Assembly (NCBI RefSeq): GCF_964204645.1
Contig: NC_134033.1
Location: 12,154,155-12,218,154 of the forward strand
Reading direction: 5' to 3'
Length of the DNA stretch: 64,000 nucleotides
Source: Tubulanus polymorphus
Taxonomy: Eukaryota; Nemertea; Palaeonemertea; Tubulaniformes; Tubulanidae
Positions 28,838 to 41,700 of this stretch are shown here, piece by piece; within the stretch, counting starts at the first letter, position 1; every line of letters starts with the position of its first letter. A program made the translations under genes and the position numbers. Under the pieces are notes generated by a model. That model searched no databases. It saw only the letters and a list, made by a program, of their open reading frames with translations, and was not told the DNA's origin.

Positions 28838-31229
28838 GTGAGTACGCGTCGTAATCTGTGTCGTCTTAACGGGGCCAATATATACACCATTTGCTTGAAT
28901 GGCGAACCTCCAACCTTCTGTGGCAATCGAGGATTCCACTGATGGCAAGCGAGGATCCACTGAGTTCGCTAGTAGCCACTCAGTCTTCCGCATCCATTTT
29001 TTTCTACTACAGTTAGTGAATGGACTTTTTCCAATGAAAACTACACCAATTTCTCAGTAGAAAAACGAATTTATTGTACATTTGGTTGGTCGTGTGATAA
29101 TCTATGGATTCGGGAACCTAAAAAATATTCAGTTCAAAGTTAATTGAAAATGAACTAATTTTGACAACATATAACTGAACGCTCGTCTGGCGGTATAGCT
29201 GGTGGTGCGGTTTCTCAGTGTTGTTTTTGTGTGTATGTATGATCGCTTGTCGTGTGTCGGGTATGTCGTAGTCAGTTGCTGAAAAGTTGGGTCAAGTTCA
29301 TCACTATACGCTAACCATATAGCGCATGCTCCAACCAACTTTGGTGCGTCTGACGTCTGTTTTTCACCTGGTTTCCTCGGCCAAGTGGCTAGACTGTTGG
29401 CATCGGTGGGATTGGCTGTTGCACTCACTTCCAGTGCTGAGTGACAACCCCTGATCGAGTCCTGCTTGCTACCTACAGTGGTCCTGTCGTAGGTTGAGTT
29501 TTAAGAATATAAGGTTGAAGGCGCGCGCTGTTGTGTCAGTATACACGAACAAGCTAAGTTCCTCACCGGTGCTGTACTTATTCGATGCGACATGTTTACA
29601 CAACTCAAGCTGTGACGAGCCATTTTTATGAGGCTATCATTATCTATTAGTGTTTTTCTCTGTTGATGGTCGTTTCTCTGGTTATCGCGCAGTTATCTGA
29701 TTACACCACTAGAACACAAGCGATGTGATATGTTTTTCTCGGGTGCAGATTGTACGGCATTGCTTTAACTCCCTTGCAACAGTGCGCATTTCCAAACAGG
29801 AGATGTCGCGTCGCTGCCGTTAAGTGGGCGACAGTGACTTCAACGATTCTGTATAAATTGCGATGATAGTGAACTTCTGATTTGCGATGACGACAACGAT
29901 TCAGTAAAATGATGATTATAGTAAATTAACGAGAGAAACGAGAACTCTCACCAGGGCCCGTTATCGTTGTATACTATCTATCACTAGGGGCGGGGAGGGG
30001 GAAGGGGGTTATGGATCTGATTGTCCGCATCAAATCAAAACTTACAAAACAAACAAAGCGTTACGAATTTAAGATGCACGTATTTTATTTGAAGGCATCT
30101 TGATGATACCATCAGATAAACTGACAATTTGACAGCGCTTTGGCCAATGTCTTTACCAATTACACATTCTAGTTGTTCATTATAGGTATTATTTTCTCGC
30201 GTTTTTTACGCATCTCGTGGTCCACTAACTTAACTGTGTTCTCGAGCATGAAACATAAGCTGTATAGAACTTTCAATATATCACATGATATCCAATTTTC
30301 GAAAACAGCTGAATTTGTAAGTACAAAACAATCATAATTTGAATCGATTCTGATGTATACTTCACATTCCGCTTTTTTATCCTGACTCCAGGGTTCAAGT
30401 TTCATAAAACAAATTACTCTTAAATCGCTTGAATTTCTTCATTAATCGAGTATAACGTAAACTGGATTTATGCTTCAATCGTTTAATTGAAACTAGGTCT
30501 AGTGTTAACTGATCATGCCGGTTCGCATTTTGCACATATTATGTACCTATATACCGAATTTCGTGATTTATGTAATAAAAGGAGTGAATTGCGTGCGTCT
30601 ATTGCGAAAAACCGATGCCGAAATGAGTTTTGCAAAATTCACACCCTTAATGCTTAGAGTAGAACTAGTTGTGAAACAGGTTTGTTGTACTTTGATGTCA
30701 GTAACGTGAGTATCAAAAATTTGATGTGCCAGGCAGGCCTAGTTTATTTCTACGAATAAAACTGCCCCGGGTTCAGAGAGAGAACAGACTCTTCTCGGCC
30801 TTCCTGGAAGAATTCTTGACGATCTGTTTTTGCAAAAAAAATGTCACAGTCGATCGATTGTCTGAGATGAGCGAGTATAGACAGCGTATAAACGCTGCGG
30901 AGTAAGTCGATCTCAAAACACGAGTCATCCGCATCTTTTCACGCAAAATGATCGAAGAGTACTTAGTGGTTAGTTTCACAACTACGTCGTATGTGTTGAG
31001 CTTGTAACACCGAGTCGTTCACCGATAAGACACGAAAATTGAATGGCACCTGAAGTCACGTTCTGCGCAAGATTGATATTTATTTCCAATTAAATGCGGC
31101 CGTTGAAAGAAAAGCGATGTTGTATACGGATAACACTAACCCGATCGAGAATGCAAAAGAAAACAGATAATTTGGAAATGCGGAGTCTAGGTCTTTCCAC
31201 TAAATAAGATAATCATAAATGTGACAAAT
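28838..31229. other. Intron-like spacer after the duplicate exon
   Basis: No gene is supported. The stretch to about 30955 matches 55427-57435 closely and so represents the first part of cyclase intron 1. Similarity to unit 3 ends at AAAATGATCGA, the duplication breakpoint, after which unit-1 sequence matches unit 2 (from 44340). Confidence 0.6.
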
Positions 31230-34200
31230 TTATCTGATCTGCTGATTCATTGTGTCGGATAACCACGACCCGAACGCTTGCAGAGCTTCACCGACGTTTC
31301 CAAACGGATTACTGATATCCCACTTTTCGACATCTTTCAGTAACTGCGAGTGAAGACCTTTATCGGCTTCTCGGGCTAACTGACCACATGTGACCGAATC
31401 TATGTTATATCCAACGTCGGAAAACGGGTTTGCTGGGTCCACAATCCACGGTCTGAAAGATTAAGGACAATCATGATTTGCAGTAGAAGTTGATTAATTT
31501 TGTTTTCTTTTTACAGTTAATACAATCCTGTTTATCTAAGTAAGCATGGCCATCGCATTGTACCGAATGATTTAGGTAATACATGTTCGCCAAATAGAGA
31601 TTTAATGTATGTTTGCTTCAGCTAGTAGAATGGTTCAGCAGGGCTGTGCATAGCAAGGGTCAGAGGGTAGACCCCGAAATGTCGAAAAGTACCAATTTTG
31701 CAAATATCATTGTTATATCCAATATAAGAAATCTAATGTAGAATCCTTCACGTGGGACTGACAAGCATTTTTATAAGCCAAAAATAGTTTTTATTATGGC
31801 ATATTTAAGAAGAATCATTATATCGATTTTTTTGTTTTAGGTAAATCCCTTTTTTGGGTTTCTCTACCCCCTCACATCCTTATGCACGGTAAGGCCCTGG
31901 AATGTATCTACACATGACGTAGATTCATCTAACGCGTAATCGAGATGATTAGTAGATACATTCATCCATGACTGAGTAGATCCATTCATCCATCTATCCA
32001 CCTATCCACATATCTGGCACTAAGGTCCTCAGTGATGACTGTTAGTAGACCTAGTATTCTAAATCAGTTAATTAATAATTAACAATTACCTGCCAGGCCG
32101 CGGTTCACAGCACGGTCGGTCGTAGTTAACAGTCCATTTTATCCTAATGGACCCCAGATCCGTAAGTCGTTGTAACACGGTACGGAGTCCGACTCTGAGG
32201 TCAAAGCTCCGAGGACTTCCTGCTCTCTCCCACGTATCTATAACCAATAACTCGTAAAAGTATGATGGCGGTCCTTTCTTGAAAATAGAAATAAGATGAT
32301 TCGTTGTAAAATTCAAAACACACATGCTTAAACTAAGTATAAATGTTGATTGGGACGCTGCAATTTCGTAGTGATAGTTGTCATCGTCAAATTTGTGTGA
32401 TCATTATACTAAAATCGGTACTAGAAAATGTCGGTAGGGGGTGAAACTTCGTACGGGATGTAACGATGAAACTTAAATAATTCGATTCAATTTCCTCATA
32501 AATTAAATTCATCTTAACTCGATTAAAGAGTGAATCCAGTTACACCTAACTCGATTTAAGCGAAACTGAATAAAGATAATCTGGATTTATTTAGAAATAT
32601 TTTGATTTAACTAGGGGTCCAGGGACACCATGCCCACTTGGAAAGTGGTTCCAAATGCTCAACAATCTAACAATTTCAATATTCAACGCCCCCTGGTGAC
32701 CATATACAGAATCCAATAACCTTGAAACTCACCACAATCATAGAACATGTCAGCAGCTACGATTTTGTTATTGATTGTGATAACAAAATAATCCTCGTTA
32801 CCGCTATAATATGGAAATACTAAGTTATTCTACTATTCAATGCCCCCTGGTCACCATATTCAAAACCCAATGACCTTGAAACTCACCACAATCATAGAAC
32901 ATGTCACGAACTATAACTTTGTAATTGATCATGGTAACAAATTATGCCTAGGTACCAATATAATAAGGAAATAATAAGTTATTCTACTATTCAACGCCCC
33001 CTGGTGACCATATAGAATAACTAATGGCCTTAAAACTTGCCACAATCATAGATGATGTCATGAGCTACAACTTTGCAATTGATTGTGGTTACAAAATATG
33101 CATTGATACGAATATAATATAGAAATACTAAGATATTGTATTATTCAACGCCCCCTGGTGGCCATATGAAAAAACCAATAACCTTGAAACTCACCACAAT
33201 CATAGAACACGTTATGAGCTACAACTTTCTAAATGATTGTGGTAGCAAAATACGCTAAGGTATCAATATAATGTGGAAAAAACTTTTTCCCACTTACGAA
33301 CGAGTACTGCTGACACCAAGATGGCCGCCAATTGCGTCATAATTGGCTGATGAAAATACCTGTCTCAGGTATAAAACATCCCTTTCCAAAGAATACCCAT
33401 CACAAATTGCAATGAGAAATGATAAACCAGTAGGAAGCTACAGGACTCAGAATTTGGGCCAAAATTAACATTTTTGGGCACTAAAAAGGTCATAGGACGG
33501 CCATCTTGAGTCCGATCGACCCAATTTTTGTTATGCCCAATTTTTGTTATGCTGATGGGCCCTGGGGGAATTCACATATATCGAAAGATCAAGGTAATTG
33601 ATCAAAGCGTCTTCAAAATTTCCCTCAAAAAGTTCAAAAATGTGTAAAAAGTGCTGATTTTGGCGAACAACAATGGCTGCCAGTCGGCCATCTTGAATCT
33701 GACAGGGTCAGTTTTAGGCTGAAGACGTGTCTAGGGTAGATACATGCGTAACCCAAATATCAAGACATTACCTTGAAGCGTCTTCAAAACTTCCCAAAAT
33801 AACTGGATTCCGTCTACGGACGGACGGACGACGGACGAAAAGTGAACGCAATAGCCCGCTGGGACTAAAGTCCCAAGTGGGCTAAAAATTAAACTTTTCA
33901 TGAAATCGGGGCCAGAAGTGAATAAGTAGTGTACATATGCTACGCAATCAAGGAACAACGATTGGGTGCTCAGATCGTAGGAACAGCAAGCCGTGCACTA
34001 ATCTGCTGAATATCTTAAAAGAAACATCAAGGTTCAAATCTAGACTATTTTGTGATTGAAAGTGTTGATATTAGAGAAAACCTGGGTTCAGACGGTATGT
34101 TCTACTACCGATCCCTATTCAAACGTACTTTATCATTTACCTAGAATTTAGAAATCTAACCTGGAAAGAACTTCTTGTTTTTGACCAGTATTTCACTGTT

Positions 34201-35258
34201 CGTATCAGACTTTTTACGATCGTAGGTTGTTTCTTAACGAATTCTAGCTGTAACGGGGCAAGTGGTGCAGAATAGAATTCCCTCGACCTACCATCGATAT
34301 TCCGCATTTTATCATAGATACGTGCCTCTAAAAATGATAGAATAAATCCATGCTTTTATTAATTCTCTGTCAACTCTCTGTTGATTTTACTGATCTAACT
34401 GTGGATTTTACTGATCAACACGTATATCGATTATGATAGACACGCTTACTATCAGGATAGTGTTTCAAGATATCGTAAGAGGGCAGAAGGTCAACTTCGT
34501 GGAACTCGTCATCACAGCGTTCCCGGAGTTTCAGGTTTATCAGGTATGAATCCCGACGAATCAATTTCAATTTGCCCTCTCTGTTCCACTTATGGCCGGC
34601 CAGAATATCCCATATCTTATCGATGCACTCTTTAATTTTGAATTGTATATTGTCCATGCCGCGGAAATTGTTAATATACATCACACAGTCGATATCGGCC
34701 TTGCCAATAACGGCTGTACCTTTACCTAACGATCCGGACTAGAATTAGAAAAAAAGACACGTACACGCAACATATCAACAAAATGCACTAAAGATATCAC
34801 ATTCACCATATCCAGCCAGCTGCTAAACAATGATTGTAAGTCACAAAAACAGTCCTACGAACTGAAAGTAACTGATAAGGCCGGCGTTAGAGTCGAAGAC
34901 TAGAATGCCGATAGCGCCCAAATCAAAACGCTAAAAAGCCTCTGCTTTGTGTTTTCCGCAGTGCGTGTTTCTCCGAAGACAAAACATTGCCATGTGCGTA
35001 CGACTTACATTTTTTTCTAATGACATGCGTTTAATTCGTTTTCATTTTTTTATTTTCATTCAGACAAAATAGTGTTTTTACCTTAACAACTTCGCTGACG
35101 TCGAATGGCACATTTTCGGAATGAAGATACCTAATCAACGTGTCCAGAGCTCGTCTAAAACCCGCGTGGTATCTTTCCGTAGGTTGGATAGAATCAGCTT
35201 GAAATGCGTTCATCTCTGAATTGCACGTATCATAAAGACTATTAACACGTATGTTCAT
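31230..35258 (-). CDS. OAS: 2'-5'-oligoadenylate synthetase-like gene, copy A
   Basis: This enzyme makes 2'-5'-linked oligoadenylates from ATP, in vertebrates on sensing double-stranded RNA. Exons on the minus strand: 35258-35082, 34738-34450, 34327-34161, 32277-32090, 31452-31230; phases agree and total 347 residues, the family's usual length. Exon 2 holds the nucleotidyltransferase signature SGSLGKGTAVIGKADIDCVM, with both metal-binding Asp, and the third Asp in EVDLLPSYDIL. Exon 3 has LQLEFVKKQPTIVKSLIRTV; exon 4 YELLVIDTWERAGSP...LRTVL and IKWTVNYD; exon 5 PWIVDPANPFSDVG, matching the OAS C-terminal domain. The start is set at MNIRV, conserved in copy B where a stop lies two codons upstream. 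A TA-inserted transposon occupies intron 3. The frame is undamaged, so the gene is probably functional. Confidence 0.85.
32610..33882. mobile_element. Non-autonomous transposon inserted at TA in OAS intron 3
   Basis: The 1273-bp insert is flanked by TA on both sides; copy B shows the empty site at 45974-45975 with the same flanks (TTTTGATT and AAAATTAAAC). Ends share GCCCACTTGG in inverted orientation. It contains about four tandem copies of a roughly 153-bp unit starting with CCCCCTGGTGACCATAT near 32690, 32842, 32996 and 33149. A shorter relative is at 37596-38147. No coding capacity is seen. TA duplication suggests a Tc1/mariner-type mobiliser. Confidence 0.75.
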
Positions 35259-36056
35259 TGAACTGAAGCCAGTTGTACAAAATTTGCTATAGAAAATCAT
35301 TGGATATACAGATATGAAATTATTCTGACCTACCACTTCGAGACAATTTCATTTCATGAAATCACGTTCTTCTTGTTCATCATTTCTATACGGATATGCG
35401 TGAAACAGAATAACAAAAAGTCGACTTTACACTCAAATGTTAACATAGATCTATAATCGAAGAAGTCCCACTGTTACAATTTGATTGATCGATTTTCGGT
35501 TGCTAGTAAAATGGCGGATGTAGACTTCTCTCGTATTTGAATCACAGGGACTAATTGTCATTGTTGAAAGTGAATGAATAAAACCAGTACCGTCACATGT
35601 ATCAATGACCAAATCCAGATGTATCTTCTTTATTTACGGGTATACTGGAATTGGTCATTGAAATTGGTTTTGTATGGTAATTGATACTGGTTTCGTACGT
35701 CAGGTCCATGTGGTTTGGATTCTTCAGGATCTTGGTTGAGTCTATAAAACCACCACTCGAATGGTTTTACTCAAACCGTTAACGTTTTCGACAAAACAAA
35801 TGTGCAAAACCGGTATTTTTTAGTAAACGAAGTGGATATTTAACCGTATACGGCAAAGTGTTTACTTCCGCTATTTTACCGTACATAATTGCTATATATC
35901 ATAGTATAAACTAATAAAAGTAACTATAAAATCATTTTATTCGGTTTAGGGTCTAAAGGACTCAAAGGGTTAGGTTTAGAGATAGAGGTTAGGGTCCGTT
36001 TTGCCCCTAGGGATGGGTGAGGGTAAGGTTGGGCGCTATAAGTAGTTAAAACATTC
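35259..36056. other. 5' flank of OAS copy A
   Basis: No coding exon is supported. The stretch matches 47454-48279, including AAAATGGCGGATG near 35511 and a direct/inverted pattern of CATTGAAATTGGTTTTGTATGG. It should contain the OAS promoter, which I could not define. Confidence 0.45.
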
Positions 36057-36960
36057 GGTAGGTTTTCAGCGAGCTCGGTGGTCTGGTAGCATGACGCAGC
36101 GCTAGTAATTTACTGGCCCGGGTTTGAGTCTCGCTCTAAGCCCCTCTATTTTCTCATACTCCACACTAGAATTTCGGGAAAAAATAGCCGAAGTAAACAA
36201 AAACACTCTGCCGTATACGGTAAAATATCCACTGCGTTTTAGTACACCAAATCAGTTGTCTAAACTTCGGCTTGCGACTTTTTTACCTTCCATTTAAGTA
36301 GTAGCGAAAAACTTCAATTCCAATTCCTACGGCCGCAGCTATTGCGACTCTCGTTGCTGTATCCATATTACACTGTAAATATATGGTCCAGGTCATTACC
36401 TCGTTAGAATATGATCCAAGGCATTTCTATAATATAACATACAAACCGTTCATTATTTGATGGTTGAGATCTTATGCAACAAAGTCGAATGAATGTAGTG
36501 ACAGTCCAATAGGTAAATGCGCGTTTACATCTCTGGGAGTAAGATCGTGACGTCATCGTGACGAAGTGACAAACAAAATGGCGGATATTTCAGGGAATGA
36601 GCGTAGTTCAAGAGGGCCTTCTTCAGTAATTTGAAGTTTAATATAGGATGGACAGTACCGGTACATACATAGAGTCTGCGCGTTCAGAGAGGCAGCGATC
36701 TATCTGAGTTCAACATTTTGTTTAGAAGCTGTTTTAGTTGTCGAATCTGATTGAAGATGTATTTTATGTTCGAAAAAAGTGGAAGATTTGTAATAATAAT
36801 CAAAAGAATAACAATTAGAAATAACAACCCTAAATATAAGCTTAACCGAGTTAGGCAGAGTCTATCAATCCAAAAAGGATGACAAAAATCTAACTTAGGC
36901 AAAAGCAACGTCGTGGTAGGCCACGCTGTTAAGATGTTGTGCAAAGCCTATTGTGGTATT
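36057..36960. repeat. Repeat R, start of duplication unit 2
   Basis: It begins with the tRNA-like SINE (36071-36143) and follows 15709-16970 with the stretch 16130-16430 missing. Small open frames here are shared by all copies, are hydrophobic and AT-rich, and look fortuitous. Confidence 0.7.
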
Positions 36961-37595
36961 GGGTTTTAAAATAACATTTATATAATATAGCTGCAAAGCA
37001 GCGATGACGGGTTTTCTGTAAAGCCATTCAGAATGATGGGAATTGTAGTAAATTGAAATATCGATACATAGAATAAAATGCATTGACAGATTCGAACCTA
37101 ATATGCAACCACTGTGTAAACGTCAAATATGATTCAGCTTTGAAACCGAACATACGTGGACGTACAATCACAAATATTAATATATTTGACCAGGCACTTA
37201 TTTTGGCATTCAAACATCATGATACTGTATTATCACCATCCTTAAAAATGGATCTGTCCTATTAAGAACTCATCTTAAGCACCTGCTGAGCCGATAGATT
37301 GAGTGAATTCACAGATAAGAACGTATTATGATTTAGAATAGATTAGATTTAAGAAGTTAATGTTTTTATTGAAATATTTGAATAAATACATATATCGTAG
37401 TGTAGATTCAATCAATAAATTATGAATTGATTTGGTCTGGATTTCCGGCTGATGTTGATTTTGGCTTTTATGGATTACAAATTCTACAGTGATAAACAAT
37501 TGATACCTGCAACATGTGTGTAAATCAAACCTATTCCACTAGTTGCGTGTGTTTCCTAATAAACGGGAGAGTCACTCTTGATCTGAGTTATTAGA
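36961..37595. other. Unassigned insertion in unit 2
   Basis: I see no gene. It begins where repeat R is interrupted (GTTTTAAAATAACATTTATA) with TATAGCTGCAAAGCAGCGAT, which recurs at 49032, so the same sequence also interrupts unit 3 nearby. Confidence 0.4.
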
Positions 37596-38147
37596 ACTAG
37601 GGGTCCAGGGACACCATGCCCACTTGGGAAGTGGTTCCAAATGCTCAACAATCTAACAATTCAGGTATCAAAGGTATAAAACATCCCTTTTCAAAGAATA
37701 CCCATCACAAATTGCAATGAGAAATGGCAAACTCAGAATTCGGGCCAAAATTGACATTTTTGGGTACTAAAAAGGTCATAGGACGGCCATCTTGAGTCCG
37801 TATCCCAATTTTTGTTATGCTGATGGGCCCAGGGGCATTCACATATATCCGAAAGATCAAGGTAATTGATCAAAGCATCTTCAAAATTTCCCTCAAAAAG
37901 TTCAAAAATGTGTAAAAAGTGTTGATTTTGGCGAACAACAATGGCTGCCAGTCGGCCTTCTTGATTCTGACAGGGCCAGTTTTTGAGCTGAAGATGTGTC
38001 TAGGGTAGATACATGTGAAACCCAAATATCAAGACATTACATTGAAGCGTCTTCAAAACTTCCTAAAATAACTGATTTCCGTCTATGGACGGACGACCGA
38101 CGAAAAGTGAACGCAATAGCCCGCTGGGACTAAAGTCCCAAGTGGGC
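37596..38147. mobile_element. Short relative of the TA-inserted transposon
   Basis: It shares both ends (ACTAGGGGTCCAGGGACACC and CCCAAGTGGGC) and the 3' half with 32610-33882, but lacks the 153-bp repeats. A TA follows the right end; the left flank is not TA. Confidence 0.65.
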
Positions 38148-38619
38148 TAAAAATAATGTTCATTTAGTCATAGAAATTCATTGCCTTTTTGGAGTTTCTG
38201 TAATAATATTTGTTCTGCCCTAATTTTTATTACTGTATGAACCAATGATATGCTTTGTAAATATGATGTAATAAAATAAATTTGAATTAAATTTGAACAT
38301 GAGAATCAAGCATAACTTGTGTTTTTTCACTTGTCTTACTTGTCTTTTGTTAACAGTTCCAGAGTTTCAATTATTATCAAATCCAGATTGGCTAAAAAGT
38401 ACATAGGACTAAATGAAATGAATGGTTAGTTACTGCAAACCTATTCCAGTGTTATGTCGATTGTGTTGAATCACTTTCCTTGAGTTGAAAGAATCAGATC
38501 TTCTATGGTACAACATCGGTCGAAGAGAGATATCTTATATTAAATTATAATGGCACCAGTTATAGTAACATCACTGTAGGGCCGACGAGAGGGAAAAAGT
38601 TGTGTTTGTAGTACATAGG
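38148..38619. other. No gene seen
   Basis: AT-rich unique-looking sequence with no supported exon or repeat. Confidence 0.4.
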
Positions 38620-38794
38620 CATGGTAGGTATAAAACAAAGGTGTAAGAAGGAGCTTTACAGCAACTTTTTCTCAAACCGAGTTGTGAATAAATGGAACAG
38701 CCTGAACGAAAACATAGTCACTGCTCCATCAATAAACTGCTTTAAAAGTAGACTCGATAAATTCTGGGAAGACCAGAAATATCTTATCTCGTAA
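38620..38794 (+). pseudogene. 3' end of a LINE reverse-transcriptase gene
   Basis: The translated end shows FFSNRVVNKWNSLNENIVTA then SINCFKSRLDKFW and a stop at 38792-38794, the typical last 40-50 residues of LINE ORF2 in animals. The upstream reverse-transcriptase motifs are absent, so this is a fragment. Confidence 0.65.
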
Positions 38795-39692
38795 AATAAA
38801 TTTTTGTCAATTCAAATGATATGTCACAAATTATAATAATCAATTGTTTATTATTAAAATTTACCTGTATTTTAATTTTTGTTAATCTTAATCTAATCTT
38901 TAAAACTAACTTTACAACTAACTGAACTAACATCATATTGATTGTTCTTTGGTAAATCTGCGGAATGGAGCTCCTGGTCTTACAATGTCGGCGGGAATCA
39001 TCCTGGTACCTCCATAGAGGTTGCCGATACGTTCACCTTGGGCCACACGCACTTCCTTTACCTTTTTCAGAATAACACTAACAACACTCGTATTTATGAA
39101 CCGAATAAAACCTTCTCCTTGTAGCAAATTCTACAAAATGGCTAGAAATCAAGCGTGTATGGCTTATCAAATGAACTACGCCAAAATCATGACTGATCAG
39201 ATTTTTTTTATAAAATTCAACCAATCAACTCTATAAACAATTTAATCTTTTAGTAATGAATAAATATACCAATTATTTTTAATGAAAGATTACTAAGTGA
39301 GAGAGCTTTTTATGGAAACCCTGTCACCTAACCTATACTAATCAACAAACGAGCCGGACACCAATAGGCCGCCACCAGGCCTCCTTCCGTCCGTGAATTT
39401 GATGATGATGATGATGTAGGCTTGTCGTACTCACTTAATACTTAAAACGCTGTTGTTACCTGTACGTGACTGTACGGTGATTTCTACAGGTTAGCCATAT
39501 GTGAGTACGTTGACGCTCAGACTTGCAATATTGGGATTCAAAACCAAACGAAAAAAAAATCCAGTAGTAGTCCAGTGATTTACCCACTGTGCCACAGAAC
39601 GTAACTGGTGGGTGGATGAAATTTGATTTACAAATAGCCTAGCCTCACCTAACCCAAACTCTATTCTTTTACGCATGCGCGTTTGCAGATTA
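38795..39692. other. No gene seen
   Basis: AT-rich sequence with a (GAT)n tract at about 39402-39414 and, from 39470, partial copies of the CACGTACGGT repeat that follows. Confidence 0.4.
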
Positions 39693-40028
39693 TAGGAACT
39701 CACGTACAGCGTTTTTAGGGAACTCACGTACGGTTAACCTGTGGATATCACCGTACAGTCACGTATGCGTTACAATTTCGTACTTAAAATGGTATTGGCT
39801 ACTAGGAACTCACGTACGGCGTAAGTAGGGAACTCACGTACGGTTAACCTGTGGATATCACCGTACAGTCACGTACGCGTTACAGTTTCGTACTTAAAAT
39901 GGTATTGGCTACTAGGAACTCACGATTGGCATTATAGACTTAGTAGGGACCTCACGTACGCGGTTAACCTGTGGAGATCACCGTACAGTCACGCGCGGTT
40001 AACAACTACGTACTTAAAATGGCATTGG
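39693..40028. repeat. Three tandem copies of a 110-bp repeat
   Basis: Copies start at 39693, 39803 and 39913 with TAGGAACTCACG and share CGGTTAACCTGTGGATATCA, CCGTACAGTCACG and GTACTTAAAATGG. The third is the most divergent. The unit contains internal complementarity (GTACGGTTAACC, CCGTACAGTCACGTACG). Confidence 0.85.
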
Positions 40029-41325
40029 CTTCTATATAATAGGCCTATAGACAAATAAATACCGGTAGGCTTTCTTATAATCTTAGCTTCCACACTTCAC
40101 AACCGAACCAACTGACCAACCAGTATATTTAGTCCCAGTACGCACCAACCGGCACAGGCCTAACACTGTTTGTCAACTGTGTGTACCGTTGTAGGCTATC
40201 GATAATCACCTGATACTTTTCTGTCGTTTGTTTTCTCTCTGAGACGAAGACGAACGGGCATCAGACCACAATTAGGTTAGTAGCTCGAAGATGCGTAGGG
40301 CCGGACCCCAAAAATAGTACCTAGAGTGAAGAAGAGGTCCCCTATAAATGTTGCCATAATTTCTGCAAATGGGATAGGTAACGAATTTCGGTTATATGTA
40401 TGAAATCCATTGATCCTGAGAGACAGCTTGATGATGAAATAAGGGATTCCCTGGACTTTTTTTTGCTTGGAGTAAGGGTACCAAACACGGTGGGGGATTC
40501 CCTTAGATATTTGGCTCGGATGTACTGGCATACCTGTACTGGGATACCCCTCCTTTCTAAAGGTTTGATTATTTCAAAAGTTAGGTTGGGTATGTGGGGC
40601 GAAAACCACTTCAATGCGTAGCTAAGATGCTGGCCTATGAGCCATAAGCAGGATTTCCCCTGAATTTACGCGCTTATATATGAACTAAACTCTCGAATTT
40701 CTTGTTTTTACTATAGGATATAGAAGATTTTGGAATAGTGGTCTGAGCTCAACGTAATTCTAGTAGCCTTCCGCGACTCAACGACCTTGATTTAAACTTG
40801 ATCAATTCAAAGTCTGTTTATTGACGCTTTTGGTTACATGAACTGATCAGCAATATACTTAAATAAAATAACCGGAATAACAAGAAATCAAAAATATTAA
40901 AGAGGTAACAAACAAATGCCCGTAAACCTGTCAGACACGCGAACGCCGGACTCGTAAACTCTTGGACTCGGACCCGCTGAGCAATAAATTCATAAAATTG
41001 ACTTTGAAATTGATTGTGGAGAAGAGAGGGAATAATTCGATAGCTCTTCCTCGAAAAGAAGAGAGAAATATCGGTAAGAAAACACAACATGGCTACTAAT
41101 TGAATGGAGCCAAATTTCCGATGTTTACGGCTCGACAGTGCCTTTATAACGTGGATTTATCAAAATTCCCATGCAGTATCTGGAGATTGAAGTGAGCTGA
41201 AGGACATCATACGGATTGTATCGGCGACAGCGGTAAGGTAAGGAAGCCTTTACACTTTTAACAAAAACTATGTGGAAAAGGGAAAAAAAAAATAATAATA
41301 ATCACGCGAATTTCAATAGGGTTTT
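40029..41325. other. No gene supported
   Basis: Frames of up to 90 codons exist on both strands at 40277-40621 and 40818-41090, overlapping each other and without recognisable motifs. I regard them as fortuitous. Confidence 0.4.
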
Positions 41326-41399
41326 CTGTGAAGAAACAGAAAACCCTAATAATCACGCGAATTTCAATAGGGTTTTCTGTGAAGAAACAGAAAACCCTA
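41326..41399. repeat. Duplicated hairpin module
   Basis: Two tandem copies of a unit with GGGTTTTCTGT, loop GAAGAA, ACAGAAAACCC, each a near-perfect hairpin preceded by CACGCGAATTTCAAT. Related hairpins are at 52112-52142 and 60419-60447. Confidence 0.75.
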
Positions 41400-41700
41400 A
41401 TTAGGAAAACTCTCCTCTGATACCTTTAACGAAAAGCCAAAAAGAACATTTACCGGTAATACAACGTTCCTGTGGTGACAATTATGTATCCGGTGCCTCA
41501 CCAGGCCTTGGAAATAACATATACCAGGTAAGGTTAGCCTGCGCCTGAACACTCGACACTCAATACAAAGATCGTTCTCTCTGCCTACCAATGGCGTCTC
41601 TTATCAAATACCGGGTAATGGGGAATTTAGAATACGTGGAATAGAATACGAGGTTCGCAACAACGTAGAGAATACGACGTACATACATTGTGTCAGTTAA
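41400..41700. repeat. Flank repeat, unit 2 (uninterrupted site)
   Basis: It matches 17025-17146 joined to 26714-26880, without the 9.6-kb palindrome. The junction is at 41528 onward: ACCAGGTAAGGTTAGCCTGC. Confidence 0.75.

Noticed and set aside
30169-30405. 78-codon minus-strand frame conserved in both duplicated cyclase introns (also 56793-57029)
   Set aside because: Conservation is explained by the recent duplication; two of the three differences noticed change amino acids, and no domain or splice context is visible.
38933-39127. Minus-strand frame with RIGNLYGGTRMIPADIVRP, briefly considered an exon
   Set aside because: No family recognised, the other strand is equally open, and no splice partners were found.
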